The position numbers and the translations under genes were made by a program. Below the pieces are notes generated by a model. That model was given only the letters and a program-made list of their open reading frames with translations. It ran no database searches and was not told the DNA's origin. Shown piece by piece: positions 10,300 through 22,953 of a stretch of 64,000 nt of DNA. The stretch's first letter is position 1; every line of letters begins with the position of its first letter. Source of the DNA: Pomacea canaliculata (Eukaryota; Mollusca; Gastropoda; Architaenioglossa; Ampullariidae); NCBI RefSeq assembly GCF_003073045.1, contig NC_037592.1:3895924-3959923 (forward strand). Direction: 5' to 3'.

Positions 10300-13200
10300 T
10301 TTTACCATTTTCAATAGTCAAAATCGGAAAGAAACGCAGTTTGCTTGACGACATAATTCCTAAACAAATTGTTCCCATGCTGCCAGACACGATTCGCAGC
10401 TAGCATTAAGCAAAGGTCATCACTGGTCAAACCCGAAAAATATCACTCAGCAGCACCAGTCATTGTTGTGCTGAGTAAGAGGCATTACCGAGGGCAGTTT
10501 AAACAATACTATCATTCACGACTTGCACCAGCAACCTTTGTTTTGCTTGGGTGCGTTTCCGTGTCTTTCGACGGCGCGAGCGCAGGAATAATATCACTGT
10601 GGAAATGTCTCTGTGTGCCAACGTGCTACGCGGAGTGATTCTGCTGTGAAAGAGGATGTCACCAGAACACTGGCGCCTCTTACGGTAGCCGTTGATCGAT
10701 TCTGCTGAGCTCCAGAATAGAGTGACCAATGATAAATCAGAGAAACACGCTGATACACGACAGCTTCTCGATGGTCACTGCACTGACAGCTTTTTCCATC
10801 GCCTCTCTCACATCTTTGGTGACAGGGATCTGTTAAACCGGAATTTCACGCTTCACGTCGAAAGGGTTTTCTTTTTTTTTTTTTTTTTTTAAATATAACC
10901 ATGAACACAAGCATTAATCGTTTGTGAACTTTACAATTGTTTTGTCGTTATTGTGTTGTTGTTTTTTTTTTGTTGCTATCATTAAGTTTTGAACTGATTG
11001 TAACAACCTACCAAATTCATTTACACAGCTGGTGAAATTCGCGTGCATATCGTTTATTTTTGCCACTGCATGAAATGTCTGAATAACTCAGTGTTTTTTA
11101 TTTTGTTTAATTGTGGTAAGTTGCTTGCAATGTGTGCTGCTGTAGTCAACGACGAAATGATTTAGGTTTGTTTCGTTTTGTTTTGTTTTACCCAAAGGCG
11201 TCGTTTGCCATTACCCTTGATTCTTTCAATGGAGCACAACACTCGGGTGTGTAAGCACAGTGACTATGTAAGATGATTTATGCTACTCTTGAACATGAAC
11301 ACAGTAATATTTCCTACCGATAGCCTAGCATCTGTAGGGTGACTTTTGAACCATTGCATACTAACTCACTGGGTCTTCCGCAACAAAATAATCATGCACA
11401 GTGTTTAAACTTATTGGCTACATCCTGTTGGCTGTATGGCGAACATTTTATTGAGTTCTGGTTACCAGGGCACAGTGTGTCCGTAGCACTACAAGACTGG
11501 ATGACAGAACTCAGCAGTACTTTACTGTTTAGACACTGACATTAGCAAATAATGTTACAAAGTTTAAAATATGCTTCAAAAATCAGACAACAGCTCGCTG
11601 AAAATTATCATTTAAAAAAGTAAGTGAAGATGTATATCTTCTTGCAGGTATATTTCTACTGCCTTGGTCCTAGCTGCAAACGCTTTCTTTATAATGGCAG
11701 CTGGGCTCATATAAAGGTTACAGAAGTGATTGACGGAGCTGCTGCTGATGATAACGATGATGACGATGATGATAGAATTAATAATAGTTACTACACTAAA
11801 CATTGTGCCTTTGGGTGAAATGTGTGAGGTTTCTTTCACGAAGGGGACGGGTGGTTCAAACTATCCTCTTTTCCCACTCTCAGTCAGTTCTCGAAAACAA
11901 GAATCTTCCATCCTCCTTATCAATACGTGCTAACGATTTCTTAGTCTCCTGCTGCATAGAATAGATACTGCTATCAGCCATGTTCAGTCGAGCAGCTCGC
12001 TACAAAGTGGCCTGAGCATCAGCGAAATCGCGCACACGCATCCGCACTAAGATGCACAAAATGCGCTCGCTCTCTAATGCGCCATTTCGTAGCCTTGTGT
12101 TACAGTCTTCAGGGGTTGTTCAGATTGTTCTTCGACTGGCGTGAGATCTTCATCTCTGCTATAAATCTCACAGCTCGGCAAAATTTAAAAAAAAACAAGA
12201 GTGTGAGGGGAAATTAAAGACTAATTTGCCGTTTGGTGTGACCGTCCAGGTTTTACACCCTGAGAGCGTTAGCTTCTGCCGAAACTTGAACCATTACCGC
12301 GCGATTTTTTAGCAGCGATGCAGCTCCTCCACACTAGCCTTGTATGTCAGCACTACTATAGTCGACAGATAATGAAACTAAATGGTCTACTTCCGAATAG
12401 CCTGCATTTACAGAAAAGTCAAGGACGGTATGACGAGTTGAAAAAAAACAACAACTTTGCAGTGGATGGTTAATGTCAAAATAACATGATTGTGCATGAT
12501 TTCGATACAAATGATAAGTGTCCATACATTTTCACACAGTTTGTATAACTTACCTTTATATGTGGTGAAAAAAAAAAGGATTCGAACACCGTGTAAGCAG
12601 ATGCCTGCTTTGTCAATCTCCAAATGTACTAGTAAAACTACTTGGTCATCTTGCTGCATGACCACTGCGCCATTACGACCGTTAAAAAATTGCAGCTGAT
12701 CGTACTTCCCTCCCCATCTCAGCACTCGTTGCACCACCATTAGCGTCAAACAGAAGACTGTGCTCATAGATTGATTTTGTATTTCTTACAAATACTGTAC
12801 ACTTACCAACTGTATTTCTTACCAATAACATCTAATGTTAACAAATTTATTTTATGACTGTCACGACGGATTTTTAAGTACTATTTTCCTCCAAAAAGAA
12901 AAGACGCCTACACATCAGATGGAAAAGAACATCATTGTTTCGGCATGGTACGAGGCTTAAAAAGGACAGAGATAATTAGAGACTTGTAGTATAGAACTTA
13001 TGCTCTGATCTAAGCGAAGAAGAATTGTCTTTTTCTTATTCTGTTATTTTCAATTCCCTCACCTTCTACATCAGTTATGAACAAGAGCCGATCCAAAACT
13101 CTCAGCCTTTCTTTTCACTCTCTCTCTCATGCGCTTAAAACCGGCAAATGTTAAATGTACCTCATTTCACCTAAAAGCCAGACTCCAGCCTTTGGGAGCG

Positions 13201-16200
13201 AGGCGGTGGTGACTCAATCATTTTCATATTGACGCCGAGCTGAAAGCTTTGACCTTCTCCCACCACCTAAGGGGCTCCCGTTGTAATCGGAGGGTTAATA
13301 TGGAGACTTGTCAGCAGACGCCCTTCCTGTGCGCGCTTTATGCCATCAAGACTGACAGAAGGCTACAGAAGACCCTTGTTCTTCCTGCCATTAAGGACAG
13401 CATAAATGTTCGAAAGAACTAAGCAAGTTTATGATACTCTTTTGCTAGGTACTTGACCCGGAAGAAAATTAATGTCAGCCATCTTCCTTATTCCTGAAGT
13501 GACGTGAATGGTATGATTAAGAACAGAATTTTTGAACGCGGTTGCCACAGGAAGATACTTTACACTTACTATGATCAATACAACACAAATATAAAACATA
13601 CAACATATAACAATTAACAAAGCATGAACATTCACAGACCAAATAAGGCTGACTTGACCGAAGGAACAGAAGACGAAAACACCAACCAGCAGAAGTGAAA
13701 AAGAAAACAGGAAAGGCTTAATTGCTCCTAATATAGTTAGGACGACTAGTGCATAGTGAGGTGAATTCATTCTGACAGATCAAACCTCTGGCCGGCCTCC
13801 ATACCACTGTCACGACCACTGTCGTTCCGATGGTTAACGCACGGTGAGGTGAATTTATACCAAACTGAGTGTCGCGAAGCTTTTTCTCTGCGCAGGATAA
13901 GATTCTTGCGACTTTACCACTTTTTGTCGTCAAAAAAGAGTTACTACACTAAATGCTTCTTTGCAGTTCATTGCTTAACCTGTCTCTGTTGTCTCAATGC
14001 AGTAAAGTTGAGCTTAATGCAATTTTTTTTTTTATTTAGTTGCAAAAGCTACACACTGAACAGGTGACTAGTTATATGATCGAGTGATAAGAGATGAGAC
14101 AGGAATACATATCTGATTTTAAATGTCACCGATTAAAGGGATGAAATTTAAATGAAATCACCTTGGGAAGATTCAGAATTTAATACAATTATAAGGACTG
14201 CCAAAGTAGATAACTATTATCAAGGAACTAAGGAAGTTTTGTGTGCCTTGCAACCTACATGTCAGACAAAGGTCAACTATCGACAGAGAATCACACAAAC
14301 ATTGATGTCAGTAAACTGATGATAATGAGTTATTGAGACAAAAAAATGCACCACTGTAAGAGTGAAGTCAAGCCATTGTATCTCTGTTAACATGATATCA
14401 ACGGTCCATCCTCTAAATCTGTAGACAAATGATTTTCACGGCACATCTTACTCTATAAGTCGTATCTCTCTCTCTCTCACACACACACTAACGCGAGAAT
14501 GTTATATTTATAATATATATATATAAAAACGTGTGCATGCTGTTTACTTTGCAGTTTTGAAGAAAAGGCTGATGCATTTCGCATTCCCACCCTTCTCGTA
14601 GCAATCTAGATGAGGTGTCAGTGCTTGATGCATTTATGCTAAATTTAATCATGCTGAATACTTTCAATTAAATCCGAAAAATTCGCAATAAAATTTTGAA
14701 AATATTGACATAATAAGAAGTAACACTACGAGGAAGCACGCGTAATCTCAAAATGCAACTCCCAAATCAGAAAAGAAACACTTAGGACAACGACAGCAGT
14801 ATGTTACTATGAGGTTTCTTCTATAACAAGTTACTGTTTAAATAAAATAATTTCTGAGGTTTATTGTATACCACCGCAGCAGCCAAATAGTACGTGTGAA
14901 AATTGGATATAGCAAAAATAACCACACGAGTAAAGATCGGTATATCATACTTCAGTACGTTTATTTGTGTATCACGTGATACTGCATTATGTCAATCCTG
15001 GCGGAAGATTATAAATGTTGCTAAACAGCCAGTCATTGCACACACGCATATTTATGTTTTAATTCTCTTCTTTAGCCCGTACTTTAATCAGTACTGCTAA
15101 TGCGAAAACAGCTGCACTGTCTCTCCACTGCATAAGCTAATCCATGATTCTAGACTGAGCTGCATCCCATTATGGATGGAAAACTGTGCGCAACACTAAA
15201 AAGTGAACCATGCATATGTAATCAACTATTTCGAAACAGATGTCAAATAAATATTACATATTTCGCCCTGAGAATCGAGAATAAAGGATAAACCTTGCGC
15301 ATTTTTTTTTTCCAGACCATAGGCATTCCAATCGATACCATGACGCGAAGAAATTTCTCGTCTAAGGGCTGTGTTCTAACAGAACATTGCGTGCTGCGGC
15401 AGTCAAGCCTACGAGGGACCGTCTAGTCAATGGAGAAAATTATGCCTTACCTCCGCCCGAACCAAAATGTGAAAAACTGATGCTTGCTATCCAGACTCCT
15501 TTCCTGCCAATATAAGAACTGTCGTTCATATTTCAAATGCGTGTATTCGGCACGAATAATCCGGAAAATATGCGGAAATTTGGAAGAGCGCTTATCGTCT
15601 GCTTGCAGACTGGACGACTTCTCGTCACAGAACGCCGATTAGCTGAGAGTGGTTTCCCTTTGCTCTTTCTTCCCAAGTCCGTGGGGCTTGCCGTCTGCTC
15701 CACTCTGCTTTGCCATGTCAACATCGATTAGTTATTGTTCTTTCTTCCACTGATGGCTGCTTTTGCTCTTTGTGTTTATTTTCTACATGTTAGTGTCGTG
15801 TAGAAATAATCTTTTAGTAAAGATTACAAATCTATTTGAAAGGCTTGGAGTTTCACACCCGAGCATCCCATCAAGCAAACGACAGCTTATCCCTCGTGCG
15901 AAGTAATCAGGATCAGCTTTAATTGTGGTTGTTTGTTGGTTTATTTTAGAAATCCCCTCGCGGTGATTTCACACAACTTTTGGGAAGGGATGATGAGGAT
16001 GAAAAATGCCATGGAGCACGCAGGCCCAGTGAGTGGGAGTAACTTTCAGAGAAAAGGACGTGAGCGTTCGGAAATGATATATTAATACAAGGTAGTGTGT
16101 ATTTATATAGTGACAAGCGAAAGGCTGGATCGATTTACACATGTTGATAAAAAGCACTCTTGTTATTTTAATATATCAAATCGCATAAAATTTCCTTTGC

Positions 16201-18990
16201 ACGGCCACAATGATATCTTTTTTATTCTCAGAGGAAACGTAAAGCTACATATTTTGTTTTATTTAAATGATTTGAAAGAAAGAACATTCGCTATATAATT
16301 AAGTTTTCCCTTGAGCAAAATCGTTCACACTTTTCTTCCTCATCCCATCCCAACCCCCAACACACAAGCGAACAAAAACAAACTTAAACGTGTTCACTCC
16401 TCTATGTGGTCAGCCTATTTGTATAAATAGTTACACCTTCAAAGGGTTGGTGTCTTAAAGACGTACATCGTGATATGTCCATTTCATCACAGCTCCATAT
16501 TAACATCACTTAACGAACTGACAGTGATAGCACCATACATATTACTTCGAAAATATTTTTGAATATTTGTGTTTATGTGCATGCAGATGCCACGTGAAAT
16601 TATAAAATTAATTTAGTTTCAAATTGGATCGATGTTTGTATTTACAGGGACTTAATTGTAACAACATTCTCTGTCAGCACATGGCGTCCTTTGTAAATGT
16701 ATTTGAGCTTATCATCATGTCAGGGATGTGTGTTTTTGTTATTATTGTTATCAACGTTCACTGCGTTGCCAAGCAATTATATTGGTCGACTCATTGTCCC
16801 TGATGACTTTGCTTCAAGTGGTGCAAATAAATCGTAACTTCAAAGATTATTATCTCTGACTAATTTTTCAAGTTATAATTATTGTATTAGAAGTAAATAA
16901 TTATAGTTAATCACTTTAATTAAAACTTAATAATAATAATTAAATGCAAAATTTCTATAACTCGTACTCACACTCCTAATAAGGAGCATGCTCTTAGCGC
17001 TTGAGACCGAGACATGGGTGACATACAAAGGACAGAAGAACAAGAAAATATTTTGAACGACGGAAGGATAAACAACAGCACTGATGACGAATAGAAATTA
17101 ACTAAGTCCAAAACAAATAGACGCAAGGAGGATCTAAGTAACAAGAATGCACATTTCTCCAAGCATCTATGGATACCGTTGAAAAGGTGATGAATTCTGA
17201 CACAACATAATACAAGTTCATTTAGAACGATGCCCTTCTCTCTCCATCACTTGTAATCTTGTCCCGCGAGGACAATCAAAAAATGCATCTAATTTTGGTT
17301 GGATTAACAATGGGAAAATGGTGTATGAATGATGAAATATAAAGAGGAAACACGTATTCTTGCAGGTTGTTTTAAATAGTCTGTAAACAATGTCTAAATA
17401 TTTAAGATACTCTAAATATAAAAATATTTTTGAACAGAAAATATTTAGTGACGTAAATATTTTTTATTTATATTAAAATTACTTTTTGCGTATAAGTAAT
17501 TTTTAGCTTAAAAAAATAGTGAGAGAGTTTAAAGTAAACGTAGTTGCTTCCCTTTATCACTGTCTCCACGTGCTCTCCGCCATCACTTACCTGAGGCTTA
17601 AAGAAAATAGAGCAAACTTAAATCTGGAACTTGAAGCCAGTGAAAGACCTTAAAGGCTGTTACCCTTTCAAAAGTTGCACTCAGTCCCCATCTCATTAAT
17701 GAGCGTAAAACAATTAAAGCGGTCCCGCTTCACACTTCCCTTCACAACGACTGAAATATGATTCTTTGTTTCGTTCATATGTATCATTGTTTGGTCACGG
17801 CCACGCTTCTTCACAGCCTCGAATGATGTGTTTTGAACTAAGCATATGACTGTATCCACAATACTTGCGGGCATACGTACGTAACGTGTACAATAGAACA
17901 TCCCACTACTTTGATTTACATATTGACTAATATTTTGCCCGCTGGGGGCAACCAAAGATTGGTTTTCATCGGTTTACTCAATTCGACGTGGATTTACGAT
18001 GAATCGCGGGAAATATTTCAAATAAGAAGTAAATTAAAAAGATTTTTTTCTTGCTGCTTTTGTTAACTGTAAATATATCTATAAATACTAAAAAGTTCAT
18101 TGTGAAAAAGACAAAACTTTAAAGTATTTTTATAGAAAGTTTTACATAAAATTATCTTGCTTAAAATTTGTGGATGAATTATTTAAAATTTAGTAAATAT
18201 AGGGAAAAATAATTTCACGAATTTATTTTTAACCGCGATTGTCCCTGACTGGCTTAAAATTGAAGTTGCTTCCCTTTGCAATGATCGCGGAAGCAAACGG
18301 CAGATGGTACACATTTATTAGTTGACATTTTCATGTTTTGAACTGTTTTAAACTACTATGAAAACAACCTAAAGAAATTTACGACCTTTTATATGACTTG
18401 TTGAATAACTGAGACCATTGCAGGAAGAACTAAAGGCTTTTTGATAGAAGAGGGTCACAACATTTGCCGATTACTTCTTGTTCCTAATCACCCCTAGTGG
18501 AGCATAGGGCCGCTTTGCCGAGTATAGTTATCTCAGTTTTGGTGGTTTGAGATCGCACTCATTTGCCAAACATTTTATTTTGGTTCTTAGACTTTATTAA
18601 ATCATTAAAAGTCATGGGTTTGTAAACATGCTTCTTGGGCCTCAATTGGGGTAGCTCGATCCAGGGTATACACACTGTTTTTGAAGTAAACTTCAGTTTT
18701 GTATAATGCATTATTACGTAATACATACTTGGTTTTATTGTTTAGAATTTATGGCATTTCTGAGCTTAGAACCCTTAATTCTCTAGTTGTTGAATAGCAA
18801 GACCAAGATGATTGTCAACAGTCAGAAATCATGTCTGTCTAGGTGGATAACTACTTTTGTGTTTAGGCTACTTAGATGTGCCATTTTGCATCTTTTGCTG
18901 ATTTTGTCCTTATTTGTAAACTAGAATAAAACAAAAACACAAGTGCTCAGTGTTCTAAAGCAGAAGATATTTTGACCTATGATGAAAACA
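10300..18990. other. AT-rich intergenic desert
   Basis: About 8.7 kb with no exon, tRNA or intact element that I can support. It holds simple repeats: poly-T at 10872-10890, GAT/GAC repeats near 11745-11775, CT/CA runs at 14466-14490 and (TA)n at 14510-14525. Two weakly similar stretches with GGTGAGGTGAATT lie at about 13757 and 13843. AT content is highest at 16550-18250, where A/T runs dominate. Confidence 0.4.
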
Positions 18991-19014
18991 ATTCTGAATC
19001 AGAAATTTAAACTA

Positions 19015-20965
19015 TAGAAACACATAAAACATATTGCATCACTTTTGTCATGGTTTTCATTCATTATCAGGTTCTTCCAAGTTCAGGATAAAGCTTGGCT
19101 GCTAGGCATAAAACAAAATGAGAGCACCTGACAAACAGCATGCTCTTTCTGTTTAAAAATTACTCAATAATTATTTCCTCCACCCCACCCCCTCAAACTT
19201 AAACAGAGTTGATACATTACTGTGTAATACCATGGTTTAATCTATTGAGGTGGTGCAAGATATATATCTTTTCTGACACATATAACAGACACATAGTTAA
19301 TGATTTAGTCTATGTGATTTATGTAAAGTGCTATGAACAAATCTTTGGAAAGACACAATATCAATTACTAATATTTTAATACATTTAGCTCTAATTTGAA
19401 ACTTTGCTGTTTGAATGCCAATGAGTTAAAAAAACTGTTTTATCTGTGGTCACCATTATTTTCATTGTGGTCTTTACTGTCCATGCAAGTTCTTCAAATT
19501 ACTGGAAGATCTTCCAAGTTCAGGATATTAGCTCAGCTGCATAGCTTACAGCAAACTTGCAAAACAGTGACAATTAAAGTGACATGCACTTTCTTGTTCA
19601 AGCTACAGACCACAAAGACAATCCCATATTCTTTTAGCAATTCCTGTAACATTCAAGCAACAATAACCAACATACACAGTTGCTAAAAGTTACGAATAAG
19701 CAGTGCATACAGTCACTATGTCTCTTTATTAACACTAATTTGTACTTGCTGTACATTTCACATGCTATATAGTTGTTCTTTCCAGTGTGCTGCTTTGTAC
19801 AGCCTTCCTGGTCTAGTGGTTGGATATTAAAAGAGTGTCATCAGACGTTCTCTTATGGTATATCTACTGTCGAAGCATTGCTTCATCCACTGACCTTGGG
19901 TTAGTTTCAAAAGCAAAGATATGAGACTGCAAAAAAAAAAATTGCATTTTGCCCAAATTAGGTTTTCATGCAGCTCCATCACCATCAATGAGTAGCAATT
20001 AGTCAACCTGCTAAAATAAATGGAAATGTAAACTATTCTTTCCTCTTATCACCTTTTGGGTTTTTAATATTTCAGGTATCAAACATGTTTGATTCAATTA
20101 AGGACATTAATTAGACTACTAGCAGTTTTAATTCACATGTAAAAATTATCTAATACTATGGCGAGATTAATTTGTATCTAAGAGATAATAAACATTAAAA
20201 AATCCTTGCTTTTCTAAAAATTCTAATAATTAAAGCAGGTAAAGTACCTTAATGCTTTGACAACCATTATATTATGCAATTGCTAACGAGAAAATCATAA
20301 TAAATATATCTATGCAGCACTCATCACAGTTATATATTATCACTAAATCAAAAAAATATAAGTTTATTAATGCTGATGATGTGTCACGTCATTTCCTCAC
20401 GTTTGTTTTTGTGTGTGAATGTTACAATGTTCATACATTATTTTACATGGATGACATCAGCAGAAATATATAGTTGTTTGTTTCTCTATTTATATGCATT
20501 ATTGTCTTTTTATATTGGGTCCTATCTGTGGCGATAATAATTAGGAAATCCACAAAATGTGTCTATGTCTGTGAATATATCTGACCCCCGTATCTGATCA
20601 GGCAGTGCTATCTGTCCCACTTTAAGAAAAAAGAATATCCGACAAGTTGTCTTTCGTGAGCTCATTAGATAAAAATCGTCTGATGAAAGCGCTGTACTGG
20701 TCCACCTTGTGACCGTCCACTATTGTCAGCCGAAATAGCTCAGTTGGGAGAGCGTTAGACTGAAGATCTAAAGGTCCCTGGTTCGATCCCGGGTTTCGGC
20801 ATATCCGGCGGTTGGCAATCTTTTTGGGGAGTGGTTCTGCAGCATAAGATCCCCCAGCTGAAGGAATGGGGCATCTGACTCCTAACTGAAAACTGACGAA
20901 CCAATATGTTTTAGAACGGGTTTTAATGAAAAAGACAAATAAAAGCAAAACAGGTTTACCAATTA
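19015..20965. repeat. tandem segmental duplication, copy 1 (carries tRNA-Phe)
   Basis: Begins with AACACATAAAACATATTGCATC and ends with GCAAAACAGGTTTACCAA. The same landmarks, in the same order, recur in copy 2 (20975-22380): TTCCAAGTTCAGGATAAAGCTTGG, CATGCTCTTTCTGTTTAA, CTATTGAGGTGGTGC, the tRNA-Phe gene and its flanks. Copy 1 is about 560 bp longer between the shared left part and the tRNA, in the region about 19700-20640. Divergence is highest outside the tRNA. Confidence 0.85.
20729..20801 (+). tRNA. tRNA-Phe-GAA: tRNA-Phe (GAA)
   Basis: A 73-nt cloverleaf. GCCGAAA pairs with TTTCGGC in the acceptor stem, with A as discriminator base. The A box is TAGCTCAGTTGG, the anticodon loop is CTGAAGA (anticodon GAA, Phe) and the B box is GGTTCGATCCC. 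There is no intron and no encoded CCA. A T5 run about 18 nt downstream is a normal pol III terminator. Identical to the second copy at 22131. Confidence 0.97.
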
Positions 20966-21399
20966 TGAATCAGAAAACTAGAAACACATAAAACATACTG
21001 CATCTCTTTAGTCATGGTTTTCATTCATTTCAGGTTCTTCCAAGTTCAGGATAAAGCTTGGCTGCATGTCATAAAGCAAACTGAGCGCACGTGACAAACA
21101 ACATGCTCTTTCTGTTTAATAAACTACTCAATAACTATTCCCCCCCACACACACACACACACACACAGTCCAGTTTTCAGTTGATCCACTACTGTGGAGT
21201 ACCATGGTGTAGTCTATTGAGGTGGTGCCATATTTAAGTATACATGTCTATCTTTTCTGCAGCCCTGCCCTGACCATGAAGCTAGCATGACGTGAGTCTG
21301 TACTTTGTATATGTAGTGTATTAGTACGCATGCACCCATATTCGTATATACTGTATAACAAACACATATTTATTGATTTAGTCTAAGTATGATTTATGT

Positions 21400-21452
21400 A
21401 AACCGCTATGAGCAAATCTTTGGAAAGGCGCTATATCAGTTATTATTATTAA
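21400..21452 (+). repeat. retroposon 3'-tail-like segment
   Basis: The stretch GAGCAAATCTTTGGAAAGGC followed by GCTATATCAGTTATTATTATT resembles the 3' tails (GCGCTATATAAA plus TTA repeats) common to CR1/L2-type LINEs and their SINEs in marine animals. A more eroded version lies at about 19320-19375 in copy 1, so the insertion predates the duplication. Confidence 0.45.
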
Positions 21453-22130
21453 TACATTTAATTCTTATTTGAAAACTGGACACAAGCACTTGCTGTTTGA
21501 ATGCTAAATGAGTAGATATTTTCACAACAAAACTAATTATGATAAAAATAATTATGACAATGATTTAGAACAAAAAAACTAGTATCCACCAAGCACGTTT
21601 TATTTTGTCACCATTATTTTCAATGTGGTCTTTACTGTCCAAGTTCTACCAAATACTGGAAGATCTCCCAATTAAGTTCAGGATATTAATTAGCTCAGAT
21701 TCATACTTACAGCAAATTGCAAAACTTTGACAAGTGACATGCACTTTCTTGTTCAAGTTGACTAAGGCACCATTAATGCACATGCACCGTCTTTGCCGAT
21801 GATTTAATTTTTCACATTTGCTCGTGGTTTCTTTTTAGCTTTTCTTTTCTTAAACAGGAAAATAATATATGTACATATATATAACTGCAGGAGAATTAGT
21901 GCATTTATATTGTCTTAACAGTACGTACATGGGACATAATCCTATACCTCCTTTATCTTTTCTTGTCGCTGGTTGAGCATACCGATCTGGCTCTTTCTTT
22001 CATCGTCTCTGTGCGTGTAGATGTTGTTACTAGAGCACATCACGGACATATAAGCTCGTGAGCTCATTAGATAAAAATCGTCTGATGAACGCGATGTACT
22101 GGTCCACCCTGTGGCCATCGTCTGTTGTCA

Positions 22131-22203
22131 GCCGAAATAGCTCAGTTGGGAGAGCGTTAGACTGAAGATCTAAAGGTCCCTGGTTCGATCCCGGGTTTCG
22201 GCA
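22131..22203 (+). tRNA. tRNA-Phe-GAA: tRNA-Phe (GAA), second copy
   Basis: Every one of its 73 bases matches the gene at 20729, with the same A box, GAA anticodon and B box. A T6 run about 17 nt downstream can terminate pol III transcription. The genes lie 1,402 bp apart, and about 75 bp of 5' flank is also conserved, including GAGCTCATTAGATAAAAATC. Confidence 0.97.
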
Positions 22204-22239
22204 TATCCGGCGGTTGGCAATTTTTTGGGGAAGTGGTGG

Positions 22240-22300
22240 TCCTCCAGTAAACTTCCCCTAGTCGACCCAGCTGACGGAATTGGGCATCTGACTCCAAACT
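22240..22300 (+). repeat. SINE-body-like segment downstream of tRNA-Phe
   Basis: The run AAACTTCCCCTAGTCGACCC, then AGCTGACGGAATTGGGCATC and TGACTCC, closely matches part of the SINE candidate in intron 18 at about 49728-49778 (AAACTTCCCCTTAATTGACC, then CAGCTG, GGGAATGGGTAC and GACTCC). A more worn copy lies after the first tRNA at about 20850-20882. Confidence 0.6.
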
Positions 22301-22918
22301 GAAAATCGACGCTAATTAATATTTTTAGAACGGGTTTTTAATGAAGACGACATATAAAAGCAAAACAGGTTTACCAAACTATTTTGGAGAAAAGTTTAGT
22401 GTTTCTCGTGTGTCTATAAACCCCTGAAAAACCTCATGGGATGACCTTTACATATGGCTTCCATCTGCTTGTAGTGTGATATGCTCAACCGGGGATGTGG
22501 GTATCATCAGACACCGCACGCTCTGGAATATTAACAGTATTTGCAGGTCAAGGTTTCTAACTCTGCCAATACACATTTTAAGGGGAGCTTTGTATTGCCT
22601 CCCTTGCTCTCGCTTCTACCCCCGTTTTTTCATATAAAAATCTAAATTTTTGATACAGTTCTATTTGGGTATCTTTTGAGTCGTGGTTTATTTATTGCAG
22701 AGTAACAAACGTTCACTTTACTAAGATATATTGTAAAAATATATTAGGATATATCATATTTATATATAGTCAAGGCTCGCTTTTCGGGGTATCTAATTCG
22801 TTCGTTCATCGACTTCAGAAATAAAATAAATCCAAATAAAATAAATTGGTGATGGGTCTGAGGTGGCTGACGAGGCCCAGAAGAGTCTCCCACATGTGGA
22901 GCATACGCCGGAATTAAG

Positions 22919-22953
22919 GTAGGGTAGGGCGGGGTGCTGGGCGGGGTGGGTGG
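22919..22953 (+). other. potential G-quadruplex tract
   Basis: At least five runs of three or four G separated by one to five bases, in an otherwise AT-rich region. Confidence 0.6.

Larger units (their letters stand above)
20975..22385. repeat. tandem segmental duplication, copy 2 (carries tRNA-Phe)
   Basis: Second, shorter unit of the duplication, directly following copy 1. It contains a (CA)n run at 21147-21167, a LINE-tail-like segment near 21400-21450 and the second tRNA-Phe. It ends at the same GCAAAACAGGTTTACCAAA landmark as copy 1. Confidence 0.85.

Noticed and set aside
10084..10314. Lys-rich minus-strand ORF
   Set aside because: It is the translation of the T-rich simple repeat.
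13740..13880. Two GGTGAGGTGAATT-containing stretches near 13757 and 13843
   Set aside because: Similarity covers only about 15-20 bases; too short to call a repeat.
19799..19920. Possible SINE with TCTAGTGGTTGG and CCTTGGGTTAGTTTC
   Set aside because: The two boxes are suggestive, but no body or duplicate copy was found, so it stays unannotated.
20622..20948. 108-residue minus-strand ORF across the first tRNA-Phe
   Set aside because: It reads antisense through an intact tRNA gene and has no other support.
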